Source: Aureobasidium sp. EXF-3400 (taxonomy: Eukaryota > Ascomycota > Dothideomycetes > Dothideales > Saccotheciaceae). Taken from it: a stretch of 64,000 nucleotides of DNA. The translations under genes were made by a program, and so were the position numbers. Under the pieces are notes generated by a model. That model made no database searches. It worked only from the letters and a program-made list of their open reading frames with translations, and was not told where the DNA came from. The stretch covers positions 1-64,000 of the forward strand of contig SWBL01000190.1 of assembly GCA_024195585.1 (NCBI GenBank). The letters run 5' to 3'. Of the stretch, positions 10,039 to 21,682 are shown one piece after another (positions within the stretch are counted from its first letter, which is position 1; each line of letters starts with the position of its first letter).

Positions 10039-12928
10039 TCATGCAACTCCTCCAATGACAAGAGCTGCCAACATCTCCTCTTCACTTCGTACCTTGATGT
10101 TGATGGTAACACCGCTCTTGGCGCTGAATGCCATTCTGACCAGCGATGCTACCTTGCCGCCCGTCACACTCTTGCCGTAAAGCTTCAGACTGTGCGTGCT
10201 TGCTGACAGTGTCACTTCGCTACCCTCGAGAGGTTGCATACCCAAGCTCTTGACAAGCAGCTCGGTAGCCTCGGCCAGAGTCTTGGCATTAGAGAGCTGA
10301 AGGGTCTCCTCGGCCTCGTGTTCCTCGTCTGAGGGGATGCCATTGAAGATGCCGTCAAAGTTGCCGGCGAATGCAGGCACAATGTAGTCGGATCCGACAA
10401 GGTCCAAGTCGAAAATCTCGTACTCGTCCTCGTAACCGTGCTCTTCGGGCTCGTTGGTTGACGGGTCGATCTCCTTGCTTGTGAACTTAAGAACGTTGGT
10501 GAAGTTGGCCGCTGAAAACTCTTGACCTTCTGGGCGCTTGAAAGACACGTAGACAGTGCCGGGCTCGTCTGTCTTGAGCATAGGAGCGGGGATGGTGAAC
10601 TCTTCTTCCAGACCACTGTCTTCTGACTCGTCGGCCGCTGCGGGTGTGCAGACTACCGTCACGTCGGCGAGGACTGTATCGGGCAATGTGTTCTTGATGT
10701 CGTATTGAATGACAATGTGCTCCTTGAACAAGTGCTTGACTGCGGTGACAACGTACTCGGTCTCGCTCTCGGTCAGCTCGACGATAGCACTGCTCTTCAA
10801 AACACCTCCGTACGAGGCAAGTTCGGGAATTGCTTGAAGTTGTTGAGCGTACTTTTGTGCGGCTGCGCTTGCTGAAGCAGCTGCCTCTGCTGAACCACGA
10901 GCAGCTGCGGGTTTGGGTCCGGCTGAGGGTGCCTTGAGGGTAGGAGTAGCGGTAGTGAGTTTCTTTGTGCGGTCCTCGGCCAGCGATTGTTCACGAGTGA
11001 CGACAGGGACAGATCCGAGATCGAAAGGCTGAGAGAAGGCACCCGATGAGTCTGCGGTCACGTACATGATGAGCTGGTGCTCCAGCACTGGAAGTGAGAA
11101 CATCGAGTCTAGATGTTACATTAGCCAAAGTCGATGCAGCACATAGCAGTTGGCGATATCTTACCATTTCTGACAAACTTGCTAGCCATATCGTCGTCTT
11201 CCTTCATCAGACGCAAGTTGAGGGCTGCACGATCTCTAACCTCATCATCCGTGTCGTCGAGACAGCGGGTAAGGAGGACGTTGACACTGCGCTTGACATC
11301 GGGATCTTGTTGACCGACACCGAACTTGGCCAGAGCGGTGACAGCAGCCGCACGCACGATGGCGTTCTCGAGAACAACACGGTTGTAGATGTAGCGAATG
11401 TACTTGGTAGGGTTGGCAGTTCTAGGTCCCTCCATTCCCAGCAGGTGCAGGATGCGAACGGCCAACTTGGTGAACTCACAGTCCTCGATGAACTCGCACA
11501 GATGCGAAAGAGCGTCTTCCTTGCTTTCCGGCACGAACTTGATAAGATCGAAGATGGCCTCGACAACACTGCTCTTGAACTCGTAGCTTCCCTCATCGCG
11601 GATTGAAGTGCTGAGGAAGGCAAGCATACCGGCCTGCTTGCTAGGGAACTTGAGAGCAAGAGTACGGACAGCCTCGACAACAGTAATCTTGAACTCATCA
11701 GTGATCTCGGCCATGAAGCCAGAGATTTGCTTCATCAGGCGGTCGACGCTCGACTCATTTCCAGTCTTGAGAAGAGTGGTAATGGCGAATGTCGCAACAG
11801 ATCTGTTAGAGTTTGTAATGAGAGCCTCAATATCGGGGTTGCATTGGCGAACAGCCTCGGGCTTGAACGAGGCGAAGTTGTGGAGGATACGAATAGCGGC
11901 AAATTTGGTGACGGCGCGGGGAGAGGTCAAGAAAAGTTGGAGGACGTGAACAGCTTGCATGACCTCGTTATCGGTCAGATCGCGAACCTCACAGATGGCC
12001 TTGGCGGCTTCAATGTTGACCAGCTCGCTCTTGTCGCGCAACCAGCCGTCGAGCAGCTTCATCATGGGAGCACGAAGACCAGGATCCTCCTCGATGAGCT
12101 TGGCGGCCAGACGGACCAGCATGAGACGGGCTGCAGGACTCTTGACAACTCCGGCTGCACTGTACTGTTGGACCATCTTGACCAGAGCCATACGATCGTG
12201 AGAGCGCATCTGGTACAGCAGACCAATTGCATGGTACTGGGTCATGAAGTTTGTGTTTGCCGCAGCCAGACTGTGCGAGGCCGATGTGCCAAAGCCAAGG
12301 GAGAAGCCACCCGAGGACTTTGTGCTCGAAGCAGCCTCCTGAGTCTCGCTCTGCCAGCGGCGGACAATGTCGCGGGCAATGGGAAGCAGGTGGTACGAGG
12401 AAACGAGAGCGGCCGAGGAGACGGAGGGGGTCTTGTCGACAATGGCCGTCTTGATGTTGCGCTCAATGGCCTGGACAGTGGAAGCGTCGATAATGCGACA
12501 CAGAGCACGGATGGCGTTGGCACGGTATACGACATCACTTCCAACAGCCGTGTCCTTCATGATACTGCTGGTGACCATAATCACATCCTGGGCGGTATTG
12601 GCGAGCTCCTTGATGACCAGGTAGACCATCTGGCGGAGGGCGGCATCTTTGTTTTGAAACAGCTTGGAAATACCGAAGAAGAGGGAGGTGGCTTCATTTT
12701 GAGGGAACTTCTCGCCGGTCATAAGCAGGAGAGAGATTTTGGTGAGCAGAACACGGCATTTGCGAGGGGAGATGGGTGACGAGTTGAAGACGCGAGCTAT
12801 CGAGGCCTCGTTAGCGACATGTGATGATGGTCGTCTTGATGCTTGTTGTACGCACCCTCTTGGAAGACCGAGGTACGGTCGACCTTGAGCAGGCTAGACT
12901 CGTCCTCGTTCTTTTTGTCGTAACTCAT
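10039..12928 (-). CDS. SEC21: Coatomer subunit gamma (COPI coat)
   Basis: Gamma subunit of the COPI F-subcomplex, which coats retrograde Golgi-to-ER vesicles and binds Arf1 and cargo. Exons 12928-12856, 12796-11165 and 11108-10039 give 924 residues, normal for the family. The N-terminus MSYDKKNEDESSLLKVDRTS is typical, followed by FNSSPISPRKCR. Residues to about 550 form the adaptin-like helical-repeat trunk (for example FFGISKLFQNKD and NPTKYIRYIYNRVVLENAIVR). An Ala/Ser-rich hinge follows, and then the C-terminal appendage from about residue 650 with EYVVTAVKHLF and an ending like HSLKLYGKSVTGGKVASLVR. Both splice joins restore conserved protein. It shares a 236-bp divergent promoter with PLP2. 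A long frame on the opposite strand (11727-12779) is a codon shadow. Confidence 0.95.
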
Positions 12929-13164
12929 TGTTGGACTTCAATTGCCTGGCGTGTTGTCAGGAACTGTATACCACTATACTCTTGTAAACGTAGCATCCAC
13001 AACTCCCTAACCCCCGAGCTCGGCACCTTCCGTCGCAACCCCCGTCATCCCCGCCAAGGCCCCTCTCTGTATGGACCCTTGACGTACTTTCCAATTCCGC
13101 AACAGCTCTGAAGAAGGCAGCCACGCTTCTTGCTTAACACTCACTTCTCAAGACCACCGCAATC
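12929..13164. promoter_or_regulatory. Divergent promoter SEC21 / PLP2
   Basis: A 236-bp gap between the start codons of a minus-strand and a plus-strand housekeeping gene. It is C/T-rich on the plus strand near PLP2 (runs such as AACCCCCGTCATCCCCGCCAA), a common promoter pattern in filamentous fungi. No specific operator was identified. Confidence 0.5.
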
Positions 13165-14096
13165 ATGGAAGGTATGGAAGGTATGCCCGGCGGCATGCCA
13201 GATATGCCCGTCAATGTACCCATCGATGACCCAAATGCCGATACCGAATGGTCAGTCGCACATCCATGCTCTGTCGCTCTAGCCTTCTTCTTAGCTCCTT
13301 CCTCACATGCTGTAATTTGCTCCGGCATGTCCAGCTCACAATATCAGGAATGACATCCTTCGCAAGCACAAAATCATCCCCGAAAAGCCACCGTCACCTA
13401 CCCCTATGATCGAGGAAGCCTTGACCGAAGCCCGTAGACTTGCCCATGAAAACCGCTTAGAAGGCAAGGAGCTCGACGAACTAGCTGAATTGGAAGACGA
13501 GGAAGATGAGGACTTCCTCGAGTTCTATCGGTGGGTCTGCCTTCTTTCGGCCATGATTATGTCTAACACCTTTTCTTCTCAGCCAGAAGCGAATGAACGA
13601 GCTCGCCGCTATCCAATCAGCTTCCGTCTACAATCAGGTCTATCCCGTACAAAAGCCCGATTGGTCGCGCGACGTGACTGAGGAGTCAAAGAAGGCCTTC
13701 GTCTTCGTGCTTCTCACTTCCTCATCCGGCACAAACGTCGAATCACGCCTGCTGATCGAGATCTGGCGCGAGTTGGCTGCAAAATTTGGAGATGTCAAGT
13801 TTTGCCAAATCCAGGCAAACCTCTGTATCGAAGGCTATCCGGACAAGAACACCCCAACTGTCTTGGTATACAAGGATGGCGACGTCAAGCGCCAACTCGT
13901 TACCTTACGTGATCTGAAGGGCGAGCGGACAACTATCCGCGATCTGGAGGATCTCCTTCGATCCTTAGGCGCCGTTGACCCGAACGACTCCAGACTGCAG
14001 CCTCGTCAGGACGATGAATCAGTACAAACCAGTCTTCGTAGCGCTGGCCAAGGCGCTGGGCTGGGTAATGATGACAGCGATAGCGATTGGGATTAG
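13165..14096 (+). CDS. PLP2: Phosducin-like protein 2 (Plp2)
   Basis: Cytosolic thioredoxin-fold protein. In yeast Plp2 assists the CCT chaperonin in folding actin, tubulin and other clients; the same role is inferred here. Exons 13165-13250, 13348-13530 and 13583-14096 give 260 residues. The N-terminus is Met/Gly-rich. Residues 30-100 are helical and charged: DILRKHKIIPEKPPSPTP, then a Glu/Asp run ending FLEFYRQKRMNEL. The thioredoxin-like domain (about residues 110-215) holds VFVLLTSSSGTNVESRLL, KFCQIQANLCIEGYPDKNTP and TVLVYKDGDVKRQLVTL, characteristic of the PhLP2/3 group. The acidic tail ends DDSDSDWD. Both introns break the frame if left in, so the model is firm. Confidence 0.92.
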
Positions 14097-14586
14097 TAAA
14101 CCTGCCCGCTTTCCCACCATGACTCGAGCTTTAGCCGGACACACCTCGCCCCACCTACACGTCCAAGGAATTCGACTCTAGCACGCCTCTTGCTAGTCTC
14201 CGCGGCATTCAAGACCAATCACTCGAACTACAGACTCGCGATCGATGTGGACTTGCATGCACTTGTCCGAGCAGGAGAAATGGTTTTCGATTATCTTACG
14301 AACGCCAACATGGTCCTGCCAATGTTGGCCAATGTAGCTGTGCGGCGATTTCATGCTCGATCCGTTGTACGACCTGCTGTAAAAGACTATCTCGACATTC
14401 ATGTTCTCCATGAGACCAGCCCCAGCAGAAAGCTTGACTCCCACTCCCAAGCCCGAAACGCCGACGAGGAAACAGAAATAAGAATAAAAGACATTACACA
14501 TTGATCGCGTCTGATTGCATTCGGAATTCGGTGAGTCGCAAACAAGGCCCTAGCGTTGATCATTCATCAAGACTATGGTGCGCTTG
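14097..14586. other. Convergent intergenic region, PLP2 / bZIP gene
   Basis: About 490 bases between two convergent genes. The open frame 14190-14504 and its antisense partner have no start context or motifs and are probably chance. Likely holds the two 3' untranslated regions. Confidence 0.5.
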
Positions 14587-15383
14587 TTATTGAGCTGGCA
14601 GGTATATGTTCTCCAGTTTTGCTACTGTCCTGCGTCGATCAGGCTGCATTGTGTTGGTCGGCGGTTGCGTGCGGGTTGCGCCTCGTAGAGCTTCATTCTC
14701 TTCTCGTGTCACGAGCAGCTCATGCTTCAACCTCTCATTGTCTGATTCCAGAGACTTGGTGCGTACTTCCATGACTGATAGTTGAGCTTCTAGTTCTTGC
14801 ACTCGCTGACGCTTGCGATCACGAAACGCTCGTTGCCTATGACCACCGCGACGTGTTAGTGCGGGAGTACTTTATGATGTTCAGAAGTCTGGATACATAC
14901 GCGGCTCGATTCTGTGCTTTCCGCCTTCTCTGTGCTGGTGTCAGAGGCTCCTTCTCCTCAGACGTGGCACTGCTGCGTCGTCTTTGATACTCCAGGAGTT
15001 CATCAACGTTGAACTCTACGGCCGGGGAGGTAGGTTGCCCATAGTCGGCCTCGACACCATTTCGATACATCAAAGGTTGTCCTGGTGGGACCATCGTATA
15101 CCCGCTGTGACCGTCAACAACCTCAGCTGTCGTTGTGTGGTCTGAAGTCATGATCGGAGCCTGGGCGAAGGTGCTGCCTACTGGTGGCGCGAGTGTGTGC
15201 TGCTCATAGCCGTAGGCATACTGAGACAACGTGAGTACACGTGTTGTGCAACCTGTCATAGGATATGCGTACCTGTGGCACACCCGACCATACAGGCTGT
15301 GTATGCGTGAACCCTTGATTGTGATGTGCATATACGGGATGATGACAGGCGCCTGTCGTCACGCAAGCTTGTTGGTATTCCAT
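14587..15383 (-). CDS. bZIP transcription factor, Yap/AP-1-like basic region
   Basis: Nuclear DNA-binding regulator. Exons 15383-15273, 15220-14901 and 14836-14587 give 226 residues. The basic region is created by the last splice: RRRKAQNRAA joined to QRAFRDRKRQRVQELEAQL. The QNRAAQRAFR core is the Yap/Pap1 type, which prefers TTAC half-sites. It is followed by a heptad zipper (VMEVRTKSLESDNERLKHEL) to about residue 190. The N-terminal half is rich in Tyr, His, Gln and Pro (AYGYEQHTLAPPV, YTMVPPGQPLMYRNG), with a conserved-looking VEFNVDELLEYQRRRS just before the bZIP. The protein is short compared with true Yap1, and no Cys-rich redox domains are seen, so it is not the oxidative-stress Yap1 itself. 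The start is the ATG that gives MEYQQACVTTG; an upstream non-coding exon is possible. Confidence 0.82.
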
Positions 15384-18300
15384 ATCTGATTGGATAATTG
15401 CGGCACAACTGGCACACCGAGTTGATCTGGTAAGTAGATTCCGTCTGAGGGTGCTGAATATGAGGTGAAGTGAGAATTGAATAGAATATCAATGCGTTGT
15501 CGCAAGGTTGATTCCGGACCAGGTTGACAAAAGTAAACACGACCTTGACTCTCGACAAATGATGTGGCTTCCACGTTTGAGGCAGGGAGCTTTATTGAAT
15601 TAAGAACAATCAGCCGTCCGAGTCAAGTAACAGATGCAGGGGCTTTGGCGTGTCAATCAATCCTCGGCACAAGGTAGTGGCTCGATCAAAGACGGGGACC
15701 TCAATTCTGGTAGTCTGGAGCCTCGACTGTCAGACAGCGTGTATGGACCTGGCACCGGTGATCCGATTCATTGCGGGTCATCAGGCACGTTCTGGCGGGC
15801 CATCTGTCTCTGTGCGAGCGGAGTCTCGGCTTCTATGATTGGTTCGATCACCGTTATGGACCATTATACGGAGACAGCCCTGCATTATTTGATTACTGAT
15901 ACTCCAGTAGGGCTTCGAGGATCGTACCTACGACAGGTCACTCATTGGTGGGATCGTAGATTTTGATGAAAGGTGTTGTGATGTAGTTCAGCGCACTATA
16001 CACGCATCGACTCTTTTCCTGTAACCTTCTAGCATCTATACTTCTGCGTTGCTTCGATACGCAACCTTGTTATTGGGACCATGGCTGGTGATCCTCGCTA
16101 AACGCAAGCCACAGCCTGGCTCCACACGCCGAAGCCTCCCCCCAACCAGTCGTTCCTTCGGGAGCCAGCCGTATGCACTCTGGCCTAACCTCTGATCTTG
16201 GAACTTGAGACAAATGGCGTGCCAGTCCCTCAAAGGGCAGGATCCTTATCTTGCGGCGGATCTTAGTTCTGTACGAAGAATGGCGGGTCCGACGTTAAAG
16301 TTCTATTATCTCCCAAATACTCACCCACACCATTCACCAAGCCTCACCTCTTTCAGCTATCCGACATCATCTCCCTAGCTAAATGTGGCCGAAGAAATCC
16401 GTAGTCTGCACAAGCCACCAAGCGTGGGCTTGGGCCTCAGGTTCGGCCAGAACTTAAGATCGATTTCGGTGCAGAAACAGCTAACGTTGGAGTGATCGTT
16501 GCTCATTCGGTAAGTTTATGGAGACAGCTTACCTGCAGAACCAGTTCAACTGCTGCTACGAAAGGCCCAACAGACCCTTCGAGAGCGTCGCGTACCACCC
16601 TAAATGATTGCTCCCTGCATCCACGAATGGTCAGGACCGGGAGTCCCCAGGAAGATACATAGACGTTGTCTCAGTAGTCCATATGTAGTGCTCGGTTCGA
16701 ACTCCGAAGTCGCTCACTGGTCCACTCCGACAATGCACCCGGCTGCAGGACTGTTGATCATGTCTTGCTCCTACTGTCTGCTCGACTGTACAGCATGTTC
16801 AATCAGCATCCCGCCTGCCGCAACCTTATCGACTATTGACCCTTCTTGAAACGCCCTGCGTGCGCTGTGTTTCCATCGTGCATACTCTTTTTTCTGAATT
16901 TTAACCTGCCTTTTCAAATCTTTGACCCATGTCTGTTTTAGCCATTAGACTTCTAAGTTCTGTCACTGCCGGATCCCGGCTGAATGGTTCGGACCTTGCA
17001 CATCAGCCGCAGCAAATTAAAACGTCACTCGTAGTTGTTCGCAGCAATTCCTCTTACTTGCAGCTCTCACGTACATGGAAGGGGGTGCATGTCAGCCAAC
17101 AAAGAAGATCAATCGACTGTTTCGTCCAACCGGCTCGCAACTATCAACACTTGCAGTCTTGCATCCGATTCCGCGAGAGCGATACCCAGGTTTTCGGTAT
17201 CCGGAGAGGCCGAAAAGGCGCTTGTCTATTGCATACGACCGTTGCGATTGCTGTCTATTTCTCTGCGGCGGCGCCCTCGTTCTTGGACCTTGGCTTTGTC
17301 TCAAGGCTCATGTGCCGCAAACTCCCGTGCAGCTGCATAACATGTTAACCATCGATGCACCATCTCCCCTTTGATGCCAATTGGCTGGTCGCAGCGGCAT
17401 TACTGACAGCCATCGAACATGATGTCTCGGCTGACGCACGCCGCAGACCATGGGTACATGCCTCGCAGCTAAACTACTGTCTCATCTTTCATCATTCCCT
17501 CTGCCGCCCTGCCAAGAAGCACATGCAAGAATGATTTGTATTCTCACGGTATGCGTGATTACATCCAAATTTCGTTTGCGTAAGTCATCGACAAAGACAC
17601 ATCACCATCTCCGTACACGTGGGATTTGTATAATTTCCCACTGGTTAAATTGGGGTCTGAGACTTCGACCTTAGCCTATCAATACCGGTGCTGTTGATCA
17701 AGGGTCTCTGAGATATCTCTCAACACAACAATCTCATGAACCGTGAGTCAATGGAATTTACGATATTCAAAACCCGAGACCATTGCGATGACGCTAACAT
17801 GTTCGACCTACTGCGGGCACAAAAAGTGGCGGAGGCTTGCGGATAGATGGCCGCCGTCGATCTTATTCGTTCGCTCGCTTCTCCATAGCCCTGACCTCTA
17901 GGTTTAATACTTGAACGCGAGCATTATCTGTTTAAAGTAGGTTCATAAAATGCGCGACGCGTTGGGTCTGGCGACTGTCAACGTCGCATGATCAACATAA
18001 CATCTTGGATCGCTATTGCAACCGATTGCGCTCTGGAGACGTTCCTCCAAAAGTGGCCCCACGAGAGGCCCCTCAAAGGTCGTCCCCACATACAGCGTCC
18101 CGAGTCGATAGAAAGCAGCGGACAAACATTCAGCGAGAGAAGGAGCGAGCCGCCCAATATGCCGTACCTCCCTTTCACCACTTGGCTAGCACTAAGACAG
18201 CTCTTACCATCGAATCATGGTCGTTGTTTTCAATATTGAGAGTCAGGATCTACAGTCCTCATTGCGATATTGTATGCATGTACAGAGTCACGTATCTATG

Positions 18301-18510
18301 CAACGGGAGTGCAGACTTCGGCACGCTATTAACAAAGGGCATGCGGACCGAAACAGGTTTGCTCTCCGCCCCCCACAGAGTCATTGCATGAGTCCCGGCT
18401 AGGAGCTCGGCGACCTGGCCGCCTCGGCAAGAACAACCGGCGATGGGTCCAGCTCGTTCTGCCACGTCAACGATACAATCTGGAGAGAATACGATCTTCA
18501 ATATCCCCGT
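15384..18510. other. 3.1-kb gene-free stretch upstream of the bZIP gene
   Basis: No credible gene on either strand. Open frames (for example 15634-15966, 16929-17348 and 18005-18391) are short, overlap in two or three frames at once and lack family features. Because the bZIP gene is transcribed leftward from 15383, this segment is its upstream region and may hold a long promoter, a 5' leader intron or a non-coding transcript. Base composition looks ordinary, without the TA-dense look of the 45.5-kb block. Confidence 0.5.
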
Positions 18511-20034
18511 TCAAACCGCTTCCTGTCGGTCCTGGACGACTGAGCGCAGTCCCATCAAACCCAGCCAGACCGCCTCTTCTGTGCGGATTGTCCTGCTTCC
18601 TTGCTGCGGCACGAGATTGACCCAGTAGTCGAATACATCCTTAGCCTCGGTGACGCCCTTGGATGTCAGATTCTTGTCAGCCTTCAAAGCAACCTCTAGA
18701 CCTGCGACGCCGCCAAACACAATAACCATGTGCCTCCATTGGGTCGGGACTGGTGGCACTTGAGAGTTCTTGTCCGTTGCGCTGAAGAGAGACGATAACG
18801 TTATGCCTCGCTCGGATGTGCCGAAGCTGACATCGTAGCCACCATCATAGGGGCACTCCGTAAATACTGCCGACAGAGACGATGCCATCCTTGTCGAGTA
18901 ACCCCAGTAGTAGCCTGTCTCTTCTCTCGGGGTGTCGGGTGATACGGCGTCGGCATCCAAGGGGGTATATCCATCCATCTGAGGCTCATCGGCAGATGCA
19001 AACTTAACTGTGACTCGAGATCCAGGAGGTACTTCGACTGGGATACGCGTCTTGACAGGGAGACCGCAATCCACTAGAGTTGAGACAGCGTGACCCTTAC
19101 TACGCTTGCTATGAGGCTCTGCGAATGCCGCGTCTGCCCCCATCGTTACTCCCTCGCGATACTGACACCATTCGTTTGCGCGCAGATGGTGCGGCATGTC
19201 CAAACTCGGCATGGCTCCAGCAGTCCTAAGGTTGGGATGCATGGGAAACAATGTTTTCCTGAGATGTGGGGGTGTTTCCAGGTAGCTTAGGACATGGTAG
19301 AGGAAATCATCGGGATCCGAGTAGCCCGTGTAGCCGTCTCCTTCAAATCCTTTGCGAGGACGAGCTCCATTTTGCGATTGGCCATCGTTGAAGACGACAA
19401 CCTCGTCAACCTGAAAGACCGCACAAGCTCGCGCCACTTGGGCGGCCATCATTGTTTTGAGATCATGCGATTGGGCACTGCGATGAAGAGTTAGAGACGA
19501 GAACTCTAAAAACTCGAGGCGTCGAGTCACGGGAAAGTCAAAGACAATAGGCTGGCGTGATTCTTAGGGCTGACACCTTGGTGTATAGGGCAAAGAAAAG
19601 GGATATAGCCCAGAAACCATGGATCTTCGCGAGAAGGATTCGAATAGATTGAGCAGGGCAGGAAGGATTGAGGGGTGTGAAACAATAGAAGATCCTTGGG
19701 CCGGTAGTCTTGAAAGTGTTCGAGTCAATGTTGCTCCGAAGGAAGGCAACACTCATGAGATGGAAGAAAAATTCTCTGCACTTACTTTGCGATAACACTG
19801 CCAGGCAGCGCGATGGTCAAGGTATGTTGACGACCACCTGTAGGTGTGAAGACAGCTGAAGGTCTCGAAGTATCGACCTCCTCATCAGCACTCTGATGCT
19901 GAGGCTGCTGAAAGTCCTGCTTCCTCTTCTGTACGGGGGGCAATTGTAATCAGCACTTTTGAACCTTTATCCGGCCACGAAACGCTGAAACGATAGCGCC
20001 TGTAAAAACTTACCTTGTTCTGATATCCCGACAT
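18511..20034 (-). CDS. SPOUT-family RNA methyltransferase (C9orf114/SPOUT1-like)
   Basis: Putative AdoMet-dependent RNA methyltransferase of the family that includes human SPOUT1 (C9orf114) and two yeast paralogues. The RNA target here is unknown. Exons 20034-20014, 19928-19786 and 19477-18511 give 376 residues. The opening is MSGYQNKKRKQDFQQPQHQS, a basic, disordered start. The Rossmann-like half begins at RQHTLTIALPGSVIANAQS, followed by TMMAAQVARACAVFQVDEVV. The family segment YLETPPHLRKTLFPMHPNL and the YREGV block come next, then an inserted beta domain (IPVEVPPGSRVTVKF). Near the C-terminus HMVIVFGG, DYWVNLVPQQGSRTIRTEEA and LMGLRSVV form the AdoMet-binding knot. The second intron is about 308 nt, long for this window; the splice restores the conserved SVIANAQS junction. 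Confidence 0.88.
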
Positions 20035-20325
20035 TTTTGAATGACAAAAAATGGTCAAAAGAAAATCTAGTGCTTCACATGAAGTTTGGCCGATCCGTTC
20101 AAGCACCACAAGGGTCATGGGCCAAGGCTTCTCGAAAAGCGCACGGACCGCTTGCGATCAACAACGACATCCCTGTATTCCGAACATGACTTGCAGAGCA
20201 CAACCCTGACCTTGGCGTCCAACGACATCTCTCTTTGTCTCCTGCAACCTCCCTGACACGATCAACCTCGACCACCATCTACATATCCGAAATACACCTG
20301 CCGAAAGAATCCTCCAATCTCAACC

Positions 20326-20861
20326 ATGTCGGCATCTCAGCAGCCAAGCAGACCCTACTTTCACAACGGCCAAGCCCTCTCGGCGTAAGTAGAATAGCCG
20401 CTATAAGGATCACCCTCAGCTTCAGCTCTGATTACTTATTGCGGACTTTAACTCCTTTTGTATAACGCAACAGATAGCTAAAATACCCACTTCTCTAGTC
20501 CACCAACCACCGTGCGCATCCGCAACTTCTTCGACAATGCCTATGTTTTTCTTGGCCTTTACCTAACTACCTTCTTCTCGGTGAGTATCCTATCTTGTTT
20601 CCTAAACACTGATTAGTGATACACTTCCTCTCGCGATCTTTCAGCTGGTTCACTAGTGCTGATACCCACTCCTTCTAGTTTGATCCTGCTGCTGCGGCCG
20701 CTGCGTCGCCATTCAATGCAAACAACAGGACACCTGGCAAGAGACCTGGTTGGGGCTTCGGAGGCAGCAACGGTGGTAGAGGTGGCGGACCCCCTCCCGG
20801 TGGACGCAAGGTTGGCAGAGTAGACGACGTGAAAGGACCCGAATGCAAATCATGCAAGTGA
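20326..20861 (+). CDS. Small SelK/SelG-like membrane protein, Cys form
   Basis: A small gene of three exons (20326-20384, 20499-20580, 20679-20861) encoding 107 residues. After a short polar N-terminus (PYFHNGQALSA) comes TTVRIRNFFDNAYVFLGLYL, continuing TTFFSF, a single hydrophobic segment. A Gly/Pro/Arg-rich tail follows (GWGFGGSNGGRGGGPPPGGR) and the protein ends VGRVDDVKGPECKSCK. One N-terminal membrane helix, a Gly/Pro/Arg tail and the GRV/I-D-x-x-R/KGP motif match selenoprotein K/G-like proteins, which animals use in ER membranes with the ER-associated degradation machinery. Fungi lack selenocysteine, and here the end carries a Cys-Lys-Ser-Cys pair. Every splice keeps the frame. Function is inferred from layout only. 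Confidence 0.65.
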
Positions 20862-21083
20862 TACAGGGTCCCTGTCATTCCATGCAATTTCTTCTTTTGG
20901 TTATCTTGATCATGATACTCGATCACCGGCGTTTATGAATCGTATCTATCTGACTCGAATGCTAGACTAGCGAGCAGTGGGTCCTTCGCCTCTCTATAAC
21001 GACTGTACTCTTTCATCCTTGCTATTGTTCAAAAGTAGCTTTTCCACTCTTTCCCCACTCGAACATCATTTCAAAACGCCCAA

Positions 21084-21520
21084 ACTCGTTCATGCAGGGT
21101 GAACAAAGCACGCTCACTCTTGGTATTGATGCCGAGGCAGGTAAAATGTCACCTAGCAAGAGCTGTATGGCACTTTCATTTGCTTCATCTCTTGGACCCT
21201 TCCTCTAGACTCGTTCTTCCCTGACCTATTTTCGCGGTCACTCTACCGGATCTGTCTCCACCTCAGAGGATCCTCTATCTTTTCGCTTCAACTGTACTCC
21301 TGTCTCCTTGCCATACTAATCTTAACGGTCACTCTATGCTTGCTCTCCCTCTGTCTCCACTGGGAGTCCACTCAGGATGCTCAGACTCGTTCATGCAAAC
21401 TGTATCAGGACCACTGACTCTCAACAGGCAACAATGTTGCCGAGGCAAGTACGTTTTCATCTAGCCAGAGCTAGATCGCCCTCGCCTTTGCATGTTCATT
21501 TCTCAAGCTTTGCTTCATCT
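21084..21520 (+). repeat. Diverged direct duplication (two copies)
   Basis: Copy A is about 21084-21190 and copy B about 21385-21520. Both start ACTCGTTCATGCA, share a middle segment of the form TGCCGAGGCAGGTA/TGCCGAGGCAAGTA followed by a CTAG(C)nAAGAGCT/CTAGCCAGAGCT block, and end in TTTGCTTCATCT. Spacing differs by small indels. A CGGTCACTCTA motif also occurs twice between and before the copies. This is non-coding as far as I can read. Confidence 0.6.
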
Positions 21521-21660
21521 TTCAAGCTTTTGCTTCCACGATCGTATCTTCTTCGCGCAGCCAAATCTTTATTCGTAGCCGAACACGATATCTTCTTTCC
21601 GATCTATCCGAGAACTAGCAAAGCAACCGCGAACGCAATGTCTCCTTCCTAATTCATTCG

Positions 21661-21682
21661 TCTATCTATCTATCTATCTATC
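21661..21682. repeat. (TCTA)n tetranucleotide microsatellite
   Basis: Five and a half uninterrupted TCTA units in gene-free DNA. This is a typical length-variable simple repeat, useful only as a marker. Confidence 0.95.

Noticed and set aside
11727..12779. 350-codon frame antisense to SEC21
   Set aside because: It mirrors the codon pattern of a strongly conserved gene on the other strand and its product has no family likeness.
16929..17374. Three overlapping plus-strand frames in the 3.1-kb gap
   Set aside because: Simultaneous openness in three frames with no motif indicates base composition, not coding.
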